Position numbers and translations under genes: made by a program. Shown here one piece after another: positions 1 through 5,859 of a stretch of DNA of 64,000 nt. Source of the DNA: JAMZMI01 sp964353015 (GTDB lineage: Bacteria > Bacteroidota > Bacteroidia > Cytophagales > Cyclobacteriaceae); contig CAYGUA010000010.1 of assembly GCA_964353015.1 (NCBI GenBank), forward strand, positions 1-64,000. Reading direction: 5' to 3'. Position 1 is the first letter of the stretch. Every line of letters starts with the position of its first letter. The notes beneath the pieces are model-generated. The model saw only the letters and a list, made by a program, of their open reading frames with translations. It was not told the DNA's origin and ran no database searches.

Positions 1-54
1 CAGGTGGTGTGAGAGGCGCACCGTGGGCTTATGGCTCACGGCCGTCTACTCGAT
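1..54 (+). mobile_element. 3' end of a group II intron (domain VI, partial)
   Basis: The first bases fold as a group II intron domain VI. Positions 11-18 pair with 43-51, leaving A48 as a single bulged adenosine. A distal helix pairs 21-28 with 34-41 (one G-U pair) around the loop TTATG. A48 lies seven nucleotides from the AT at 53-54, the expected branch-point distance and AY ending of such introns. Domain V, the reverse transcriptase gene and the rest of the intron would lie left of the window, so identity rests on this one domain. The intron reads on the plus strand and ends 14 bases before the stop codon of the convergent HNH gene, which it leaves intact. Confidence 0.6.
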
Positions 55-68
55 TGGCGGTAGTTATT

Positions 69-1067
69 TTAACAAAAGTCATCAATTGTTTCGCCTCCAG
101 TCCATTCAAGTCCTTGTGCAAGGGTAAACTGCTTCTCAGCGCCTTCTTTTTCGAAAAAAGTTCCAAGACTGTCGTGAACGAAGAAGTTGTTTTGAAAAGT
201 GACCTCTGCCAATGAATACGGTTTAATGGGGTTTTGCTCACCGCTTTTACACATAATCCACAACACGTTTTGGTTATCAGATATTGCAAAATGCTGAATA
301 ATCGAATTGGTATATTGATTTCGGGAAAACACATTTCCTGCCCTTAGGTTCGCGATATAGCTGCCTATGGGTTCCTTGGCCCTTTCTTGAGGACAACATG
401 GAAACTCACTGGGTGTTTTCCAATTTTGAGCATTTTGAACCGCGTTGGGGGTCAATGAATCTATATATTCTAATGTACCCTCAAAATTGTCTGTGGATTG
501 ATTCGCCATGCTTCTATTATAAATCCATTCGCCCAATGAACCTCCATTCGATGGGTTGTCACTACCTGCCCAAGCCAATAATCTTTTTTTACATGTTAGT
601 GCTTCTTGAGCACTTACTGAACACATCCAGCTATAGTTCGGCTCCTGAAATTTGTTACGGAATTTTGAAGGATCGGAAAGAAATTCCTCAATACTACAGC
701 CACAAGCAATTTCAATTCTCCTTACGGTAATTGGATTAAGCATGACATTTTCCAATTTCGTTACCCATCGAAGATTTTCTGGTCTATTATTCTGTCTGTT
801 GGTATCAATATGATCAACGACGTGCTGATTGGTAGGGGGCTCCCCATGAAATGCTGTAGCTACTATTCTGTGAACTCGAATCGAAGCAATCTCTAAATAA
901 CCTGTCTTGTTATTTGCCTTACCAAAAGTCCATTTACTGTCTAAAGGTCGAGTTCGTTTATTGTCAGGAGTGTGTCGTAATACGGCTCCATTGTCCCGAA
1001 CAGAGTATTGCTCATTTTTATAATGACATTCCCGAACGTCATTATAAGTGTTAAGTAAAGTCACCAT
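69..1067 (-). CDS. HNH endonuclease domain protein
   Basis: A 332-residue protein whose first third resembles homing-type HNH nucleases. A NUMOD4-like N-terminus leads into an HNH_3-type core: H66, then VDHID (D85, H86), N90 and N98-L-R-W at 98-101, the usual metal-binding and scissile-phosphate residues. The C-terminal two thirds match no family I recognise; they contain cysteines at about 122, 124, 149 and 159. The ATG lies 5 nt after the stop of the XRE regulator gene, so the two are probably one transcript and the nuclease is under that regulator's control. The protein could be a free-standing homing-type nuclease or the effector of a small regulated locus. It ends 14 bases from the intron tail. 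Nuclease activity is inferred from the motif. Confidence 0.75.
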   Translation of the reverse strand: MVTLLNTYNDVRECHYKNEQYSVRDNGAVLRHTPDNKRTRPLDSKWTFGKANNKTGYLEIASIRVHRIVATAFHGEPPTNQHVVDHIDTNRQNNRPENLRWVTKLENVMLNPITVRRIEIACGCSIEEFLSDPSKFRNKFQEPNYSWMCSVSAQEALTCKKRLLAWAGSDNPSNGGSLGEWIYNRSMANQSTDNFEGTLEYIDSLTPNAVQNAQNWKTPSEFPCCPQERAKEPIGSYIANLRAGNVFSRNQYTNSIIQHFAISDNQNVLWIMCKSGEQNPIKPYSLAEVTFQNNFFVHDSLGTFFEKEGAEKQFTLAQGLEWTGGETIDDFC

Positions 1068-1072
1068 ACTGA

Positions 1073-1624
1073 TTACATCTGTTTGGGCACAAGATCAATA
1101 TGGTATCCTAAGGCCGAGGCTAGCTTGGAAAGAATGTCAAGACCTACTGAATATTTGCCTTTTTCAATTCTACTAAGATTTGCAGCGTCTATACTTGCTA
1201 ACTTGGCCAGGTCTTTAGCATCTATTCCTTTTTCCTCGCGGATTTGACGGATTTTTGTTCCGATTCGAGTTCTGTCTCCTTGCTTGTCTCCTGGGCTCAT
1301 GCCCATGAACGTTACACCATTTAGGAGTAGGTCCTTCCAAATATTATTGGTCATTTGTTCCTTGTCATCGGAGAAATTTTTGTCAAAGACATACTCAATC
1401 ACATGTAGTTGATAATGTCGAGTTTCTTTATTGGTGTATGCTCCAATTGCAGCCAGTACCGAAAATGCTTCTCCATCTGGTGCGATTACCTCAACCATTT
1501 TGTCGTTGATTATTCTTGCTTCAGATTTAAACTCAAATTCTAAAAAATCTTGGTCATTCTTGAAAAATTCTACACTTTCTTTCTTCATAATCTTTTCTAC
1601 CGCATTTATTAGTGTTGTCGCCAC
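1073..1624 (-). CDS. XRE-family HTH regulator with extra N-terminal domain
   Basis: A 183-residue protein with a C-terminal XRE/Cro-type helix-turn-helix (about residues 121-175; recognition helix around IDAANLSRIEKGKYSV) behind a roughly 110-residue N-terminal domain that I cannot assign. The start at 1624 is GTG; an in-frame ATG lies 12 codons later and is the alternative. Two similar palindromes immediately upstream (1639-1676) look like its operators, so autoregulation is likely. The HNH gene follows after 5 nt. The layout (regulator first, effector second, tandem operators over the promoter) resembles control loci of mobile elements and some toxin-antitoxin or restriction-modification controllers, but no toxin or methylase is visible. 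Confidence 0.8.
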   Translation of the reverse strand: MATTLINAVEKIMKKESVEFFKNDQDFLEFEFKSEARIINDKMVEVIAPDGEAFSVLAAIGAYTNKETRHYQLHVIEYVFDKNFSDDKEQMTNNIWKDLLLNGVTFMGMSPGDKQGDRTRIGTKIRQIREEKGIDAKDLAKLASIDAANLSRIEKGKYSVGLDILSKLASALGYHIDLVPKQM

Positions 1625-1638
1625 TTTTTAAATTTATA

Positions 1639-1676
1639 ATTGGTAAATATACCAATAATTGGCATATACGCCAATT
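1639..1676. promoter_or_regulatory. Tandem palindromic operators upstream of the XRE gene
   Basis: Two imperfect palindromes sit side by side: 1639-1656 (ATTGGTAAATATACCAAT) and 1657-1676, whose central 18 bases read ATTGGCATATACGCCAAT. They share the pattern ATTGG(T/C)A-ATA--CCAAT and their centres are 19 bp apart, roughly two helical turns. They lie 15-52 bp upstream of the GTG start of the XRE gene, where a promoter should be. Binding by that regulator is inferred from position and symmetry. Confidence 0.7.
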
Positions 1677-1763
1677 AATGTTTTATGATATGAAGAATCC
1701 TAATTATATGGGTGATCTGTACTCGTAGGGGAGTTGCAAGGTGACTGTTAAGGTTGGTAGTAG

Positions 1764-3704
1764 TTATATTTCCTCGATCCCAACTTGCTTTAAGAAGTTA
1801 TAAGTTCCGTCATAGTATTTATTTGGCCGAGTTATGTCGGACGATGATCCTTCTGGAACGAAAAGAACCATCCCTTGTCTAGACCTTGTGAGAAGTACTC
1901 TATACGCGTTCAGCTTATAACTTCTATCAATTTCTTTGTTTATGTTCATCCATTTTGTTCCCTTGAAGTTCTGGAAATTCCACTCAGTGTCATAATGCAA
2001 ATCGCCATCCCAGGCCAAAATAGCCCAGTCAATTTCTAGCCCTTGGATATCGAACTCCGTTGCGACTTCTTCCAAAAAATTAGAAGATCTTACATCTTCT
2101 TTTGGGTTCAGAAACCAGTTTGGAGGTTCGATTTCATTCTTTGCATGAATACCAAGAGGCCTTAGCCTTTTGGCCCCAGAAGAGCAAATCAGTCCAATCC
2201 GTTCATTTCCACGAACGACACTTCTTATCCATGCTTTTGCTCTATCTAGGTCACGGGTTAATTTAATTGGATATTGGTGTATAAGCTGTTCATGCAGTGA
2301 TTGAGCCAGGCTCAAATGATTGTCCAAAACCGCGTGAACAAAGTCAGATACTTTTTCAGATCGAAATGATCTAACTGAAACAGCGAGGTGTAAATCTGTT
2401 TGAGAATTTGAAGTTCGATGTAGCCAATCTCTTAGTCCCTCAGACTTCAAATAATCACTGTTATTTGTGATAAGCTCTGAATGGTAAAGGTACCAGTCTG
2501 AGTAGTGTTCCTTAAGTGCAGAAACCCATTCTTCAAGTCCCGCTTCCCCTGTATTAATTTCCTGCCCTCCTCCGATCAGGCAGATAATAGTACACCAATC
2601 ATCATGTCTGTCTAGGATACTGATTAGAAAATCCGGCTCGGACATCTCGAAATCAGTGTTACCTCTTTGTCGCATAAATGAAGTTGACTTTTCCTTAGTC
2701 CAAGCTCTCTGAGCTTCATCGAACACAACTACTTTTTCAACCGGTGCTCGTTCAGATTGAAGCGCGTCATCTCTAAAATGATGGATGTTTTGAATGAAGG
2801 AATTTGCTTTCTGACTTGCCTCTCTTTTGGTAATACTTGAATTACTCGACTCGTCTCTTGCCAATGCCTCTCTTAAAACTTGAACAAGTGGTCCGTTTCC
2901 GGAGAGAAAGACAGCATGTTCATCTTCATCTGTTTTCATTCTTTCGTTGGCAATGTTCAAGCCAGCAAGTGTCTTGCCGGCACCTGGAACTCCAGTAATA
3001 AAGCATATGGACTTTCTATTATTGGCTTTTGAGTCCTCTATGATCTGAGAAATGCAGTAGCTAGTTCTTGACAAGTTAATTGCGCCAGAATCAGAGCGAG
3101 AAATCTCTTGAACATTGTGACCTTTATACAAGGCTTGGGCAGCTTCTACTATCGTGGGGGTTGGTTTATATCTTGAGTTAGCCCAGACATTCGGATCAAT
3201 CTGTTTAGAATCATCTTTGGTTAAATCAATTGTGGCACCTAGGTTAGATGAGTTACAGAGAAGGGGATGAAACAGCAAGTCATCATATTTTCGAATCTCA
3301 TTATCGAATACGTCGGCTTTTGAGGATATCAATACTGGTACTAATTCTTTGTCATGACTGCCTTCATGAAAATTCTTGAGGTCTAGAGCATAATCCAATA
3401 CCTGATCAATGGCATGGTTAGGGTAGGTTTTCTCTCCAATCTTAAATTCTAAAATGAAAATTGAATTTCCCGTAATCACCACATTGTCAACTCGCTTCCC
3501 CATTCTAGGGATAGCAAACTCAAAGAACATGTGTCCTTGAATTTGGTTGAATTGGTCTTTTAAGATTTCAATCTGCTGTTTCCACGCGTTCTTTTGAAGT
3601 TCGTCTAGATCGAAACCGTGATTGAGTGCTAGTTCGCCAATTATTCGAGAGTTATCATCCAGTAGAAAATCCGATATTTGATTGGAGTAATATGATCTGT
3701 TCAT
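1764..3704 (-). CDS. PD-(D/E)XK nuclease / DUF2075 ATPase fusion
   Basis: A 646-residue protein with two recognisable parts. Residues about 58-110 look like a PD-(D/E)XK nuclease: D73 in RVDNVV, E86-x-K88 in ILEFKIG, and a Q101/Y105 helix. Residues about 230-646 form a DUF2075-type P-loop ATPase of the superfamily 1 helicase class: Walker A GVPGAGKT (238-245), Walker B VVFDEAQ (326-332), and a late motif-VI-like segment LLTRSRQG (604-611). Related architectures occur in phage-defence and nucleic-acid-processing loci, but I cannot name the exact system. The ATG overlaps the stop of the upstream gene by 4 nt (ATGA), so the two are translated together and probably act together. Cleavage or translocation of nucleic acid is inferred. 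Confidence 0.75.
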   Translation of the reverse strand: MNRSYYSNQISDFLLDDNSRIIGELALNHGFDLDELQKNAWKQQIEILKDQFNQIQGHMFFEFAIPRMGKRVDNVVITGNSIFILEFKIGEKTYPNHAIDQVLDYALDLKNFHEGSHDKELVPVLISSKADVFDNEIRKYDDLLFHPLLCNSSNLGATIDLTKDDSKQIDPNVWANSRYKPTPTIVEAAQALYKGHNVQEISRSDSGAINLSRTSYCISQIIEDSKANNRKSICFITGVPGAGKTLAGLNIANERMKTDEDEHAVFLSGNGPLVQVLREALARDESSNSSITKREASQKANSFIQNIHHFRDDALQSERAPVEKVVVFDEAQRAWTKEKSTSFMRQRGNTDFEMSEPDFLISILDRHDDWCTIICLIGGGQEINTGEAGLEEWVSALKEHYSDWYLYHSELITNNSDYLKSEGLRDWLHRTSNSQTDLHLAVSVRSFRSEKVSDFVHAVLDNHLSLAQSLHEQLIHQYPIKLTRDLDRAKAWIRSVVRGNERIGLICSSGAKRLRPLGIHAKNEIEPPNWFLNPKEDVRSSNFLEEVATEFDIQGLEIDWAILAWDGDLHYDTEWNFQNFKGTKWMNINKEIDRSYKLNAYRVLLTRSRQGMVLFVPEGSSSDITRPNKYYDGTYNFLKQVGIEEI

Positions 3705-4369
3705 TGGCTGATTAAGTATAAAAAGATCATGTTATACTTCAACGAGATTATTACTCCCTTTCCACTGTTTAAGGATTCAATGTTTTCGGATGTAATACTT
3801 TCTTCACCTTTCAAAATCAAATAATTGAAGTTTGAATCGACGTTAGAAAGTTTGTTCATACTCCTTGTGGATGGGATATCACGATCGTCATATTCAAGAG
3901 CAATTTTGTATGAACCAGTAACTGTTTCAGCCCAAAGGTCAACTCTTCCGTTGTAAAAGGATTTCTGCTCTTTCCAGCCTTTTACTCTTACCCGCTGTTC
4001 TAAATATGGATAGAAATCCAGATTTTTAAAAATAGGATAAATTGAATTTTCAAGTATTTCAAAGTGTGATTTAGGAATGTATTCAATAGAGACTATTTTA
4101 TCCGATATTTCGAAAAGCTGATAAATGAATGATCGATCTGAGTCTTTGAAAATGATATCCAATTTTGAGAAGTTTGAACTGGACACATCCTTGGTAAATA
4201 CACTTCCAGATTCCACAAGTTTTGGATCAACAATGAAATCATCAATGTTAGTAATACACCAAGGTAGATAACTTGGGTCCTCAGCTAAAACAGTTTTAAT
4301 TCTACGTCCTCGATGTTTTCCAAAAGAGAATACTGAATTTTCTGTCGCAATTTTAAAAAGGTTAGTCAT
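3701..4369 (-). CDS. ExoX-C-like domain protein, partner of the nuclease/ATPase
   Basis: A 222-residue protein. The N-terminus (about 12-48: FSFGKHRGRRI, then DPSYLPWCI and a following acidic turn) resembles the small domain at the C-terminus of exodeoxyribonuclease X and related proteins, thought to bind nucleic acid. The C-terminal half has GRVDLWAE (D144) followed by IALEYDD (E159) and a KL helix (K173), a pattern like divergent PD-(D/E)XK proteins, although the canonical E-x-K lysine is absent. The ATG at 4369 is preferred to a TTG one codon earlier. It is the first gene of a two-gene unit and overlaps the nuclease/ATPase gene by 4 nt. A short inverted repeat lies 29-51 bp upstream. Function unknown. 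Confidence 0.6.
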   Translation of the reverse strand: MTNLFKIATENSVFSFGKHRGRRIKTVLAEDPSYLPWCITNIDDFIVDPKLVESGSVFTKDVSSSNFSKLDIIFKDSDRSFIYQLFEISDKIVSIEYIPKSHFEILENSIYPIFKNLDFYPYLEQRVRVKGWKEQKSFYNGRVDLWAETVTGSYKIALEYDDRDIPSTRSMNKLSNVDSNFNYLILKGEESITSENIESLNSGKGVIISLKYNMIFLYLISQ

Positions 4370-4397
4370 CAAGAAGTGATTACCGCCAACAATTCAG

Positions 4398-4420
4398 TAA
4401 ACACCCTTTTATGGTGTTTA
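4398..4420. repeat. Inverted repeat upstream of the nuclease operon
   Basis: TAAACACC (4398-4405) and GGTGTTTA (4413-4420) are perfect 8-bp arms around a 7-nt spacer, 29 bp upstream of the ATG at 4369. On the plus strand it is followed by T-rich sequence (about 4421-4450), so it could be a plus-strand terminator-like hairpin; by position it could equally be an operator. Confidence 0.5.
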
Positions 4421-4478
4421 TTTTGGTTGTATTTTTTTTAGTCTTTTTTTCGTATAAAATTGAAAATCAATAAGATAG

Positions 4479-4513
4479 CCGTGTGCCAACACTTAATAAG
4501 CGTTGGCACACGG
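4479..4513. repeat. Long palindrome at the edge of the accessory block
   Basis: CCGTGTGCCAAC (4479-4490) and GTTGGCACACGG (4502-4513) are perfect 12-bp inverted arms. Inside them CTT/AAG pairs again around an AAT loop, with one A-C mismatch between the two helices. Neither side has a strong adjacent T run, so it is not a standard intrinsic terminator. It may mark the boundary of the accessory block or act as a hairpin element. Confidence 0.7.
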
Positions 4514-4679
4514 ATATATAGTGCACTACTTGATATCTTTTTCATTCCAATTCATTCCTCCAAAATAACGGATTCATATTTAAAATCAAAAAGATCGGTT
4601 TTCCGCATCTTCATCTTATTACATTATTGAGATTTAAACCAATCGGGAAGACTTGTGCCTATTTTGCAAATAACAAAAG

Positions 4680-5753
4680 TCAAAATAGCTCCATGGTTTT
4701 TGTAATTGCGCCTTCATGCTCCAGCAACCATTTTTTTCTGGGTAAGCCTCCCGCATATCCTGTCAGGCTCCCATCCGAGCCAATCACCCGATGACAGGGG
4801 ATGATGATTGCGATGCGGTTCATGCCATTGGCTCTGGCCACTGCGCGTATGGCCAATGGATTGTTCAATGATTCGGCTTGCTGCTGATAGCTGCGAGTTT
4901 CACCTTGAGGGATTTCTTTCAATGCATTCCAAACCTGAATCTGAAATTCAGTTCCGGGAGTTAGCAGCGGAACGGTAAACGTGTTTCGCTTTCCTTCGAA
5001 ATATTCATTGATTTCTTCCTCAGTTTGTCTTGTGATATTATTTTGTCCGGGCAGGATGTTGGCATTCAGTCGCTTTCGTAGGTCCAAAAATTCTGTCTCC
5101 AGCATCCGCCTGTCCGTGAACTCCAAAAGACAAAGTCCCGTATCCGTACCGCCGGCATACATTGGGCCAATTGGCGTATTGAATCGATGTAGCGTAATTA
5201 CATTTTGCGAAGTTGAGTTTTCTGGTGGCACGCCAAACAAATTTTTAAATGCTGCTCCAAATCCACTAAGAGAGCCATAGCCCGATTTGAATGCGCTTGA
5301 AGTTACTTTATTTCCTTTTTTTATTTCCTGATAAGCTGTATTGATTCTGATCATCCGCTGATATGCCTGAAATGTTATGCCGTGGTGCTTGAGGAACCAG
5401 CGCCGGACTTTTTCGGGTGCGATATCCATTATTCTCATATCCTGATCACCAATGCGAAAATGTGGCTGATCGTTGATCATTTTAATCAAAGTCTGGATTT
5501 CGGTCGGGGGTAAATCTACGGTTTCCGTGGGTCGGCAAATCTTGCAGGGTCTGAAGCCGTGTTGTAATGCTTCCTTTGCAGTTGTTACGAAAAAAACATT
5601 TTCGGGCTTGGGTTTTCGGGCAGTGCAGGTTGAGATACAGAATATTTTGGTTGATTTCACACAAGCGTAAAATGATCCAACAAACTGGCTGTCTTTGTTT
5701 ATTAACGCATCATAGCATTTCTGAAAGTCTTTGTTTTGTCTATCCAACATCAT
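4680..5753 (-). CDS. ada: Bifunctional alkylation-response regulator / O6-methylguanine-DNA methyltransferase Ada
   Basis: A 357-residue protein of the usual Ada length (about 354). The N-terminal methylphosphotriester domain keeps all four zinc cysteines: FCISTC (C39, C43) and CKIC (C70, C73), C39 being the expected suicide acceptor. An AraC-type DNA-binding region follows (about 83-180, relatively degenerate). The C-terminal methyltransferase domain (about 185-350) carries the PCHRVIGS active site with C320. Known family role: direct repair of O6-methylguanine and methylphosphotriesters, with the N-terminally methylated form activating its own and other repair genes. It is a single gene starting with ATGATG, with no obvious operon partner. 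Confidence 0.93.
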   Translation of the reverse strand: MMLDRQNKDFQKCYDALINKDSQFVGSFYACVKSTKIFCISTCTARKPKPENVFFVTTAKEALQHGFRPCKICRPTETVDLPPTEIQTLIKMINDQPHFRIGDQDMRIMDIAPEKVRRWFLKHHGITFQAYQRMIRINTAYQEIKKGNKVTSSAFKSGYGSLSGFGAAFKNLFGVPPENSTSQNVITLHRFNTPIGPMYAGGTDTGLCLLEFTDRRMLETEFLDLRKRLNANILPGQNNITRQTEEEINEYFEGKRNTFTVPLLTPGTEFQIQVWNALKEIPQGETRSYQQQAESLNNPLAIRAVARANGMNRIAIIIPCHRVIGSDGSLTGYAGGLPRKKWLLEHEGAITKTMELF

Positions 5754-5859
5754 CCCATTTCAATTTCCACAAAACGAATGAAACATTACGCGACTGACAA
5801 CCGAAAAATGGACAAGTATATTTTTACTTTGGAGGTATCAAAAACATTATGAGAGAAGG

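Larger units (their letters stand above)
4370..4679. other. Intergenic stretch with inverted repeats, no gene seen
   Basis: This 310-bp gap separates the accessory block from ada. It holds an 8-bp-arm inverted repeat (4398-4420) followed by T-rich DNA, a 12-bp-arm perfect palindrome (4479-4513), and the small palindrome TAGTGCACTA (4519-4528). I find no convincing ORF or structured RNA in it. The promoter of the minus-strand nuclease operon should lie at its left edge. Confidence 0.6.

Noticed and set aside
9..215. Plus-strand ORF of 68 codons over the window start
   Set aside because: It runs across the intron domain VI helix and antisense to the HNH gene; no protein signature.
4479..4513. 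Palindrome read as an integron attC site
   Set aside because: The arms contain CCAAC/GTTGG but lack the standard R''/L'' boxes with R-Y-Y-Y-A-A-C and G-T-T-R-R-R-Y symmetry, no integrase or cassette array is seen, and it is a perfect rather than imperfect hairpin at its base.
4580..4680. Possible gene remnant reading GTSLPDWFKSQ on the minus strand
   Set aside because: It is a short open stretch overlapping the end of ada in another frame, with no start or similarity.
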